Source: Nocardia panacis (GTDB lineage Bacteria; Actinomycetota; Actinomycetes; Mycobacteriales; Mycobacteriaceae). From it: DNA of 64,000 bases. A program made the position numbers and the translations under genes. Positions 57,380 to 64,000 of this stretch are shown here, one piece after another. The stretch lies in assembly GCF_003598715.1 (NCBI RefSeq), contig NZ_QZFU01000016.1, positions 310,001 to 374,000 on the forward strand, given 5' to 3'. The notes under the pieces are model-generated. The model did no database searches, was not told the DNA's origin, and worked only from the letters and a program-made list of their open reading frames with translations. How positions within the stretch are numbered: position 1 is the first letter of the stretch; each line of letters begins with the position of its first letter.

Positions 57380-58723
57380 TCAGCCGCCGAAGGTCAGGTA
57401 GGAGATCGTGTAGATCAACAGTCCCGCAATGGAACCCACCACGGTGCCGTTGATCCTGATGAACTGCAGATCGCGACCGACCTGCAATTCGATCTTGCGG
57501 CTCGCCTCGTCCGCATCCCACCTGGCAACCGTATCGGTCACCAGCGTGGTGATCTCCTGTGCGTAATTCCCAGCCAGGTAACGCGCACCCCGATCGATCC
57601 ACCCGTCGACCTTGTCGCGCACCTGCGGATCATCGCGCAACCGCGCGCCGAGCTGCTCGATATTCTCGGCGACCTTGCGGCGCAGCGTCGAATCCGGATC
57701 ATCGGCCGACTCCAGGATCAGCCGTTTCGCCGCGCGCCAGGTGGCCTCGGCCATCCCGGTGATCTCCTCGCGGCCCATGATCTGGGCCTTGATCCGCTCG
57801 GCCTTCTTGATGGTGGCCTCGTCGTGCTGCAGATCATCGGCGAACTGCTCGAGGAAGCGATTGGCGGCCAGGCGCAACTCGTGCTCGGGATTGGAGCGCA
57901 CCTTCCAGGTGAACTCCACCAGCTCGCGATAGATCCGTTCGGACAGCAGCACATTGACGAACTTCGGCGCCCACTGTGGCGCGTCCCGATTGACGATCTT
58001 GTCGATCGTCTCCTGACTTTCCAGCGCCCACTGATGCGCGCGCTCGGCGAGCATGTCCAGCAGCGGCAGCTGCCGATTGTCGGCGAGCAGTTCGGCCAGC
58101 ACCCGACCGATCGGCGGACCCCACTGCGGATCGGCGATCCGTTTGACGATCGTATTGTCGATGATCTGCTCGACATCCTCATCGCGCAGCACCCCGACCA
58201 CCGCGCGCAGAATCGTGGAACTCTCCTGCGCCACCCGCGCCGCATGCGCCGGATCGGCCATCCAGCGTCCCACCCGCCAGGAGATCCGCGCCGATTCGAC
58301 CTTCGCCGAGACCACATCGGGGGCCAGGAAGTTCGTGCCGACGAAACTGCCGAGGCTGGCCCCGAGCTGATCCTTCTTCTTGCGGATGATCGCGGTATGC
58401 GGAATCGGCAGGCCGAGCGGATGGCGGAACAGCGCCGTCACCGCGAACCAGTCGGCCAGCGCGCCGACCATCCCCGCCTCCGCGGCCGCGCGCACGAATC
58501 CGACCCACCCCGCGCCCAAACCGCGCGATTCCAGCCAGCGGCAGGTCAGGTAGATCACCGCCGCCACCGCGAGCAGACCGGTGGCCACGGCCTTCATCCG
58601 GAACAGGTCGCGTCGCTTGTTGGCCTCGTCGAGCACGGTCGCCAAACCGAGCGGCTGCGGCGCGGGGGCCTGCGGCACATCCAGCACGGCGGTGTTGCCG
58701 GGGGATTTCTCCATGTCCTCCAT
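57380..58723 (-). CDS. DUF445 family membrane protein (Rv0473-like)
   Basis: 447 residues from ATG 58723 (ATG 58714 possible). Two N-terminal hydrophobic segments (MKAVATGLLAVAAVIYLTC and VRAAAEAGMVGALADWFAVTALF) and one at the end (TVVGSIAGLLIYTISYL) enclose a long charged helical domain with LGLPIPHTAIIRKKKDQLG, the DUF445 signature. Function unknown. Divergent from the TetR gene. Confidence 0.88.
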   Translation of the reverse strand: MEDMEKSPGNTAVLDVPQAPAPQPLGLATVLDEANKRRDLFRMKAVATGLLAVAAVIYLTCRWLESRGLGAGWVGFVRAAAEAGMVGALADWFAVTALFRHPLGLPIPHTAIIRKKKDQLGASLGSFVGTNFLAPDVVSAKVESARISWRVGRWMADPAHAARVAQESSTILRAVVGVLRDEDVEQIIDNTIVKRIADPQWGPPIGRVLAELLADNRQLPLLDMLAERAHQWALESQETIDKIVNRDAPQWAPKFVNVLLSERIYRELVEFTWKVRSNPEHELRLAANRFLEQFADDLQHDEATIKKAERIKAQIMGREEITGMAEATWRAAKRLILESADDPDSTLRRKVAENIEQLGARLRDDPQVRDKVDGWIDRGARYLAGNYAQEITTLVTDTVARWDADEASRKIELQVGRDLQFIRINGTVVGSIAGLLIYTISYLTFGG

Positions 58724-58755
58724 TCTGCGGTCATCGCGGGCTCGGGCTCGCGCGC

Positions 58756-58817
58756 CCGAGGTGTCCGCCACGCGAAATGCGCTCGGCCGAGATGTCCGAG
58801 ACGCGAAATGCGCGCGG
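58756..58817. repeat. Two 31-bp direct repeats in the tetR-DUF445 intergenic region
   Basis: Units at 58756-58786 and 58787-58817 share CCGAG, TGTCCG and ACGCGAAATGCGC. They lie 34 bp upstream of the DUF445 start and are candidate binding sites for the divergently encoded TetR protein or a duplicated promoter element. Confidence 0.6.
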
Positions 58818-59049
58818 CGGTGCGGCGAATTCGCCCGGTGACGCGCCGAATTTCTGTGGTTCGCGCCGCATCGGCCACCAAAGGCGCATATCCATCATTG
58901 GCGGCACCTAAGCTGGTGGAGCCGCGAGGGCATCGTGCGCGCGGCGGCACAATCTCCAAAAAGCCCGCACCCACCCACGAGCGAGGGAGCCCACGCTGTC
59001 CACCGAAGACCTTGTCGACATCGGCGAGCGAGCCGAGCGTCCGTCGGCG

Positions 59050-59736
59050 GTGCGCGGCGGCCGGATGGACGGCCGCAAACGCCGGTGGCGTCAGCACAAG
59101 ATCGACCGCCGCGAGGAACTGGTCGACGGCACCATGGCCGCCATTCGCGCGCGCGGCTCCGGTGCGGGCATGGATGAGATCGCTGCCGAGATCGGCGTCT
59201 CCAAAACCGTGCTCTACCGATACTTCTCGGATAAGAACGACCTGGTGCACGCCACCATGGAGCGTTTCATCGAATCCACCCTCATGCCTCGGGTGTACGA
59301 GGCGATCAGCATCGCCGACGCCGACGAGTATCAACTCGTGCGTTCGGCGCTGGCCGCCTATGTCGGCACCGTGGACGAGGATCCCGAGGTCTACCGCTTC
59401 ATCATGGGCAACGGTTCGGCCGATCAGTCCTCGCTGGCCGAATTCGAGAAGCTGTTCGCCGAGGTGGTGGCGGCGGTCATCGTGGACAGGGCGGGTTCGC
59501 GCGGCATCCAGACCGACGGCGCGCTGCTGTGGTCGTATGTGCTGGTCGGCGGCATCCAGTTGGCCACGCACTGGTGGACCACCGACAAGGAGATGTCGCG
59601 CGAGGAAGTGCTCGACTACCTGACGATGATGGCCTGGAGCGCGATCGAGGGGATGGCCCGCGCGAATGGTTCGCGCGAGATCTTCAACGCGCAGGAGCAT
59701 CTGCTGCCCGAACCGAACTCCGCCGAGAACTCCTGA
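59050..59736 (+). CDS. TetR-family regulator (MadR/Rv0472c-like)
   Basis: 228 residues from GTG 59050, or 246 from CTG 58996, which alone has a Shine-Dalgarno sequence (GAGGGAG, 6 bases away). TetR HTH in MDEIAAEIGVSKTVLYRYFSDKNDL; the C-terminal helices have FIMGNGSADQ and a LVGGIQLATHWWTTD segment shared with mycobacterial Rv0472c, described as the mycolic-acid desaturation regulator MadR (from memory). If equivalent, it would sense acyl-CoA and control fatty-acid desaturases. Divergent from the DUF445 gene. Confidence 0.88.
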   Translation: MRGGRMDGRKRRWRQHKIDRREELVDGTMAAIRARGSGAGMDEIAAEIGVSKTVLYRYFSDKNDLVHATMERFIESTLMPRVYEAISIADADEYQLVRSALAAYVGTVDEDPEVYRFIMGNGSADQSSLAEFEKLFAEVVAAVIVDRAGSRGIQTDGALLWSYVLVGGIQLATHWWTTDKEMSREEVLDYLTMMAWSAIEGMARANGSREIFNAQEHLLPEPNSAENS

Positions 59737-59745
59737 GTCACCCCC

Positions 59746-59763
59746 GCTAGCTGGGGTGCTAGC
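59746..59763. promoter_or_regulatory. Paired GCTAGC palindromes upstream of the ABC1 kinase gene
   Basis: Two GCTAGC sites separated by 6 bases, 10 bp after the tetR stop and about 115 bp before the kinase start. The right site reads GGTGCTAGCA, similar to the arms at 57320-57350. Candidate operator; low certainty. Confidence 0.3.
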
Positions 59764-59876
59764 AAAAGTTTGGCCGCAGGCTCGACATCGCGGTTTCCTT
59801 GGCTACTCTGAACCCGAGCGGTGCGACGCGGGGGCTGCGTCACCGCGTGCGCGTCGGCACCAACGGAGGTACCTCG

Positions 59877-61313
59877 ATGGCGAAGCATGTACCGACGTCC
59901 CGGCTTGCTCGGGGCACCAAGCTGGGCGCGGTGGCGGCCGGTTCGGTGCTGCGCACCCAGCGCGCCAAACTCTCGATGCGCGGCCGCTCGCAGCGGGTGA
60001 AGGCCAAAATGGCCGAGGAGTCCATGCTGCGCACCACCGAACAGGTGGTCATGGTGCTCGGCACCATGAAGGGCGTGGCCATGAAACTCGGCCAGATGAT
60101 GTCGGTGCTGGATATGGATCTGGTGCCGCCCGCGCATCGCGAACGCTTCCAGCAGCGGCTCGCGGTGCTGCGCAATGCCGCGCCGACGGTGTCCTTCGAG
60201 GCCATGCGCCGGGTCATCGAGGAGGATTTCGGCGCACCGCTGGAAACGGTGTTCGCCGAGTTCTCCCCCGAGCCGGTGGCCGCGGCCTCGATCGGTCAGG
60301 TGTATCGGGCCACACTGCGCGACGGTCTCGATGTCGCGGTGAAGGTGCAGTATCCGGGTATCGACGCGGCGGTGCGCGCGGACCTGAAGAACCTGGCCAT
60401 GTTCCGGCGCATCCTCCAGTCGGCCATGCCGTGGATCACGCCCGCCGTACTCGACGAGCTGCGCCTGAATATGGAGGGCGAACTCGACTATCGGGCCGAG
60501 GCCGCCACCCAGGCGCAGATCGCGGCGCTCTACGACGGACATCCCTTCATTCGGGTGCCGCGCTCGTTTCCCGAGATCAGTTCCACCAGGGTGCTCGTCA
60601 GCGAATATCTGCCGGGCCTCGGCTTCGAGGAGATCCGCGCGCTGCCGCGGCCCGAGCGGGACCGGGTCGGCGAGATCATCTACCGGTTCTATGTCGGCTC
60701 GCTGTTCACCTTCAACGAGTTCTGCGGCGACCCGCATCCGGGCAATGTGCTGCTCTGCGAGGACGGACGGGTCGGCTTCCTCGACTTCGGACTGTTCAAT
60801 CGGATGGATCCCGAACATGTGCGCTTCGAAACGATCTGCCTGCGCGCGGCGGCGGAGGATCGCGCGGAGGATCTGCGGCAGTTGATGATTCAGCGCGGCG
60901 TCATCGATTCCCCGGACGAGATCGGCGCCGAGGAATGTCTGGAATATGTGCTGTCGGCCTCCGAATGGTGTCTGATCGACGAGGAATTGACGATCACGCC
61001 CGATTTGGCCAGTGGCGCTTTCCTGCTCGCCGTCGATCCGAGGGCGAGTGATTTCGCGGGGATGAAGCAGCAGAATCTGCCGCCGGAACACCTGTTCTCG
61101 CGCCGGGCCGACTTCCTCACTTTTGGCATGCTGGGGCAGTTGCGGGTCACCGCGAATTGGCATGCCATCGCGCGCGAATGGCTCTACGATGAGCCGCCGG
61201 TCACCGAACTCGGTCTGGCCCACCATCGTTGGTTGGCCGACAATCCGCCGCCCACCCCCAAACCCGCGCGCACCAAGCAGCCCGCCAAGAAGCGGGCCGC
61301 GCGCAAAGCATGA
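59877..61313 (+). CDS. ABC1/UbiB (AarF)-type atypical protein kinase
   Basis: 478 residues from ATG 59877 with GGAGG seven bases upstream. ABC1 hallmarks: the KxGQ helix MKLGQMMSVLDMDLVPP, the Ala-rich nucleotide loop AAASIGQVYRA, DVAVKVQYPG, CGDPHPGNVLL (catalytic) and GFLDFGLFNRM (metal-binding). C-terminal Lys/Pro tail (KPARTKQPAKKRAARK). In other systems this family supports isoprenoid quinone synthesis; here the target is unknown. Confidence 0.92.
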   Translation: MAKHVPTSRLARGTKLGAVAAGSVLRTQRAKLSMRGRSQRVKAKMAEESMLRTTEQVVMVLGTMKGVAMKLGQMMSVLDMDLVPPAHRERFQQRLAVLRNAAPTVSFEAMRRVIEEDFGAPLETVFAEFSPEPVAAASIGQVYRATLRDGLDVAVKVQYPGIDAAVRADLKNLAMFRRILQSAMPWITPAVLDELRLNMEGELDYRAEAATQAQIAALYDGHPFIRVPRSFPEISSTRVLVSEYLPGLGFEEIRALPRPERDRVGEIIYRFYVGSLFTFNEFCGDPHPGNVLLCEDGRVGFLDFGLFNRMDPEHVRFETICLRAAAEDRAEDLRQLMIQRGVIDSPDEIGAEECLEYVLSASEWCLIDEELTITPDLASGAFLLAVDPRASDFAGMKQQNLPPEHLFSRRADFLTFGMLGQLRVTANWHAIAREWLYDEPPVTELGLAHHRWLADNPPPTPKPARTKQPAKKRAARKA

Positions 61314-61328
61314 TCGGAAAGTAGTGGT

Positions 61329-62588
61329 ATGGCAGACATCTCGAACGACCGCGAATTCGATATCGCACTGTTCGGCGCGACCGGTTTCGTCGGCAAGCTC
61401 ACCGCCGAATATCTGGCCGAGCACGCACCGGAGGGCACGCGCATCGCACTGGCCGGTCGGTCACTGGACAAATTGTCCTCGGTGCGCGCGGGTGCGGGTG
61501 CGCGCACCGCGAATTGGGAACTGATCGAGGCGGATTCGGGGGACCGCGCTTCGCTGGACGCGCTCGCGGCACGCACACGGGTCGTGGTCACCACGGTCGG
61601 ACCGTACCTTCGTCACGGGATGCCGCTGGTGGCCGCCTGCGCCGCGGCGGGCACCCACTACGCCGACCTGACGGGTGAGCCGCCGTTCGTGCGCGCGGCC
61701 ATCGACGAGTACCAGGACGAGGCCGTCCGCACCGGGGCGAAGATCGTGAACTCCTGCGGATTCGATTCGATTCCTTCGGATCTGAGCGTGTATCACCTGT
61801 ATCGACGCACGGTCGCCGACAACAGCGGTGAACTCACCGACACCACCCTCATCGCCGCGCTGAAGGGCGGCTTCAGCGGCGGGACCATCGCCTCGGGCCG
61901 GGCCGTGATGGAGGCGGTCGCGGCGGATCCGACTACGGGCGCGATCCTGGCCCATCCGTATTCGCTCAGCCCCGACAAGGCGAGGGATCCCGATGTGGGC
62001 CGCCAGTCCGATCAGGCGTTCATGCGGGCGGCCGAGATCCATCCGAGTCTGGACGGCTGGGTGGGCACCTTCCTCATGGCCTCGCACAACACCAAGATCG
62101 TGCGCCGCAGCAATGGTCTGCTCGGCTGGGTGTACGGCAAGAACTTCCGCTACCGCGAGGTGCAGAGCGCGGGCGCGGCCCCGATCGCCCCGCTGGTGGC
62201 CGCGGGCTTGGCGGGCGGGATCGTGGCCGCCGCGGCGGTGGGCGCGGTGCTGTCGCGGGTCGAGGTCGGACGCAAACTGCTGGACCGGATGCTGCCCGAA
62301 CCGGGCACCGGCCCGAGCGAGCAGACTCGCCGCGGCGGCTGGTTCACCATGAAGACCTACGCGCACACCACCTCCGGCGCGAAATACCTGGCCACCTTCG
62401 CCGGCCAGGGTGATCCCGGCTATCAGGCCACCTCGGTCATGCTCGGCGAGAGCGGACTGTGCCTGGCCTTCGATACCGATCGACTGCCCGAGGCCGCCGG
62501 ACTGCTCACCCCGGCGACGGCGATGGGCGAGGCGCTCACCGAGCGGCTGCGCACCGCCGGGATGACCATCGAGGTGGAGCGGGTCTGA
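61329..62588 (+). CDS. Saccharopine dehydrogenase-like NAD(P)-binding protein (trans-acting enoyl reductase type)
   Basis: 419 residues, 15 bp after the kinase gene. N-terminal Rossmann fold IALFGATGFVGKLTAEYL, VVVTTVGPYLRHGMPLV, then NSCGFDSIPSDLSVY, all typical of the mycobacterial group that includes the trans-acting enoyl reductase for phthiocerol/phenolphthiocerol lipids. A hydrophobic stretch near residues 285-310 may touch the membrane. Lipid modification is likely; the substrate is unknown. Confidence 0.88.
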   Translation: MADISNDREFDIALFGATGFVGKLTAEYLAEHAPEGTRIALAGRSLDKLSSVRAGAGARTANWELIEADSGDRASLDALAARTRVVVTTVGPYLRHGMPLVAACAAAGTHYADLTGEPPFVRAAIDEYQDEAVRTGAKIVNSCGFDSIPSDLSVYHLYRRTVADNSGELTDTTLIAALKGGFSGGTIASGRAVMEAVAADPTTGAILAHPYSLSPDKARDPDVGRQSDQAFMRAAEIHPSLDGWVGTFLMASHNTKIVRRSNGLLGWVYGKNFRYREVQSAGAAPIAPLVAAGLAGGIVAAAAVGAVLSRVEVGRKLLDRMLPEPGTGPSEQTRRGGWFTMKTYAHTTSGAKYLATFAGQGDPGYQATSVMLGESGLCLAFDTDRLPEAAGLLTPATAMGEALTERLRTAGMTIEVERV

Positions 62589-62661
62589 GGATGGACGCCT
62601 CGGCGCGGCGGTGCGATGAATCTCGCGCGGCGCTCGATGAACGCACCCGCCGCGAATCGAG

Positions 62662-63384
62662 TCAGTGCCAATCCTGGTGGAACAGCCAGCGTCCCGACGG
62701 GAACACGATCTCGTCCACCTGGATGACGCCGCCGTCGGCCGCGTAGCAGGTCAGTTCGTGAATCAGGACGGCCGAAGGTGTGCCGAGGCGCAGCGATTCG
62801 ACTTCCTCGGCGGTGGCGAGCCTGGCGCGCATCCGACCGCGGGCGCGGACCGTGCGCTGCCCGGTGGCGACGGCCGGATCGCTCGGCAAATACTCGGCGA
62901 CAAGCAGTTTCGGGGCGACGGCGGCGAGATTCGGCGGATACCAGGAGATCGCCAACTCGGTGCTGCCGGATTGGCTGGTGGCCAGCCGCTTGCGCATGAT
63001 CACGACCCCCTCGGCAGACAGACCCAGGACTTCGGCGATATGTTCGGGCGGGACGGCCATCGTGGCCGCCAACACCGTCATCTCGGGTGATTCGAGATAT
63101 GGGGTGCCGTAATGCCCTGTGCGGCCGTTGTGTTCGGATTCCACCGGCGACAGCGCACGATCGGCGACATAGGTGCCCGACCCGCGCCGCGACTCGACGA
63201 TCCCCTGCCTGCGCAGCGTATTCAGCGCCTTGGCCGCCGTGGGGCGGGCCACCCGCCAGCGCGCGGCCAGCACCCGTTCGGAGTCGACCTCGTCGCCCAC
63301 CACCAGCTCGCCGCGCTCGATCCGGTCCCGGATATCGTGGGCGATGCGCAGATATTTCGGGAGTACCGCTTCGAATTCGGGCAC
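62662..63384 (-). CDS. GntR-family regulator (HutC/FarR-type ligand domain)
   Basis: 240 residues from GTG 63384 with GAGG six bases upstream (TTG 63408 unlikely). Winged helix: YLRIAHDIRDRIERGELVVG, RWRVARPTAAKALNTLRRQG and RRGSGTYVAD. The UTRA-type effector domain follows from ~85 (VLGLSAEGVVIMRKRLATS). Regulates an unidentified operon, converging with the saccharopine-like gene. Confidence 0.9.
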   Translation of the reverse strand: MPEFEAVLPKYLRIAHDIRDRIERGELVVGDEVDSERVLAARWRVARPTAAKALNTLRRQGIVESRRGSGTYVADRALSPVESEHNGRTGHYGTPYLESPEMTVLAATMAVPPEHIAEVLGLSAEGVVIMRKRLATSQSGSTELAISWYPPNLAAVAPKLLVAEYLPSDPAVATGQRTVRARGRMRARLATAEEVESLRLGTPSAVLIHELTCYAADGGVIQVDEIVFPSGRWLFHQDWH

Positions 63385-63552
63385 AGGACGCCTCGTTCTG
63401 TCTGGCAACCGTCACCTACTTCCCGAAGTCTAACAACGCCGCCTGTCCCGCCACACCGGCCGGGACACCCCTGTGGCACAAGCGGATATCGCGAGAGCAC
63501 ACCCCGGTAGAGTGCTGCGCAACGGTACGGCCGAGTGGAAGGGGGACCCCGG

Positions 63553-63945
63553 ATGCCAATGCCGGAGATAGGACAGGTCGCGGCGCGAGAACTGTACGCG
63601 GCGGCCACCGAAGCGGGCGGGGCGGACAGGTTCGAACTTTCCGGGGATGTCGCCGAGCGGCTCGCGGCGGCTTGCGACCAACTGGTTCGGGACCTGCAGC
63701 AGGCCAAGGCGACCGGTCATCTCGTGACCCAGGTGCGCGGGTTCCCGAATCTACCTACCGGACAGGGCCTCTCGCGCGGTTTCACCGCGAAAGGCGGCCA
63801 ATTGCTCGATCTGCTCACGGCATTCCAGGAGACGGCCCTGCTCTACAAGGCTGCCTACTTGGCCGCAGCGCAGCGACTCACCGCCGCGGACGCGGCCAAC
63901 AGCGCCGCGCTCGCGTTGATCGCCGATCATCTGGAGCCGTCGTGA
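63553..63945 (+). CDS. Small helical protein, possible ESX-associated
   Basis: 130 residues from ATG 63553, with a GGGGGACCCCGG leader giving a G-rich ribosome-binding site. All-helical prediction by eye: several amphipathic helices (DRFELSGDVAERLAAACDQL; FTAKGGQLLDLLTAFQETAL), no Cys, no signal. Size and helices resemble ESX-secretion-associated small proteins that precede large TPR-region proteins in Nocardia (from memory). Overlaps the next start by 4 bp (GTGA). Confidence 0.65.
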   Translation: MPMPEIGQVAARELYAAATEAGGADRFELSGDVAERLAAACDQLVRDLQQAKATGHLVTQVRGFPNLPTGQGLSRGFTAKGGQLLDLLTAFQETALLYKAAYLAAAQRLTAADAANSAALALIADHLEPS

Positions 63946-64000
63946 ACGATCCGAACGGCGGCCCGGCGGGCGAGGCGCGGGCGAACGCCGAACGGCTGCG
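63942..64000 (+). CDS. Start of a coupled downstream gene (runs out of window)
   Basis: GTG at 63942 shares GTGA with the preceding stop and opens a frame to the window edge: VNDPNGGPAGEARANAERL and onward. Too short to identify; the coupling suggests a partner of the helical protein. Confidence 0.6.
   Translation, partial: MNDPNGGPAGEARANAERL

Noticed and set aside
59616..61424. 602-residue minus-strand frame under the ABC1 kinase
   Set aside because: Shadow frame; the plus strand encodes all kinase motifs and has a good ribosome-binding site.

Overview
The window is a high-GC actinobacterial chromosome segment, most probably from Nocardia or a close mycolic-acid-containing relative. Gene order largely follows the Mycobacterium tuberculosis chromosome from about Rv0472c to Rv0529 (recalled from general knowledge, not searched). 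The genes here that match that region are madR-like tetR, DUF445, xre, hbhA, deoC, murB, ldt, SDR, mshA, ybjN, gpmA, senX3-regX3, ppx, proC, bS22, galE2-like, glutaredoxin, hemACD, hemB, hemL and the ccs genes. No tRNA, rRNA, CRISPR array or insertion sequence was recognised.

Layout. 1-3.3 kb: the 3' part of a large WXG/ESX-type secreted-type protein gene plus a lipoprotein gene. 3.4-9.5 kb: a tightly coupled minus-strand operon (hemL, histidine phosphatase, TlpA-like thioredoxin, ccdA, resB, ccsB) for tetrapyrrole synthesis and cytochrome c maturation. 9.6-11.6 kb: small secreted and membrane proteins, including a 39-residue membrane peptide. 11.7-22.6 kb: the haem block. The order glutaredoxin, rex, hemA, hemC, hemD is read on the minus strand behind a good Rex operator. 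hemB is separated from hemD by a plus-strand island (12.8-16.75 kb) of three unfamiliar genes, one with a LexA-type SOS box. 22.7-29 kb: HAD phosphatase, acyltransferase, epimerase, bS22, HTH protein, ProC and a TIM-barrel isomerase-like protein. 29-35.6 kb: a membrane protein with a long nonapeptide repeat, exopolyphosphatase, an Rv0495c-like protein and the SenX3-RegX3 phosphate two-component system.

35.7-40.2 kb is an insertion relative to the mycobacterial order (gpmA to senX3). It holds an HxlR regulator whose 3' end lies in a 196-bp tandem duplication, a divergent F420-type reductase, a secreted CocE-type hydrolase and a secreted trypsin-like protease. 40.5-49.9 kb: gpmA, ROK, YbjN, mshA (mycothiol), hydrolase, SDR, mscL, an L,D-transpeptidase, murB and paired DUF2505 proteins. 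49.8-59.7 kb: methyltransferase, AbiEi-like protein, DUF2993, deoC, GNAT, purU, hydrolase, DUF2516, hbhA, xre, DUF445 and a TetR regulator. 59.9-64 kb: an ABC1-type kinase, a saccharopine-dehydrogenase-like protein, a GntR regulator and the start of another small helical-protein cassette.

The most unusual content is threefold: (i) the hemB-hemD island with its SOS box, tandem-module Gly/Cys-tailed protein and shared WWP module; (ii) a 76-77 bp intergenic repeat family at three loci, one copy of which encodes the C-terminus of ProC; (iii) a recent tandem duplication just upstream of senX3. Starts were chosen by Shine-Dalgarno spacing and by the ATGA/GTGA overlaps that couple most operon genes.
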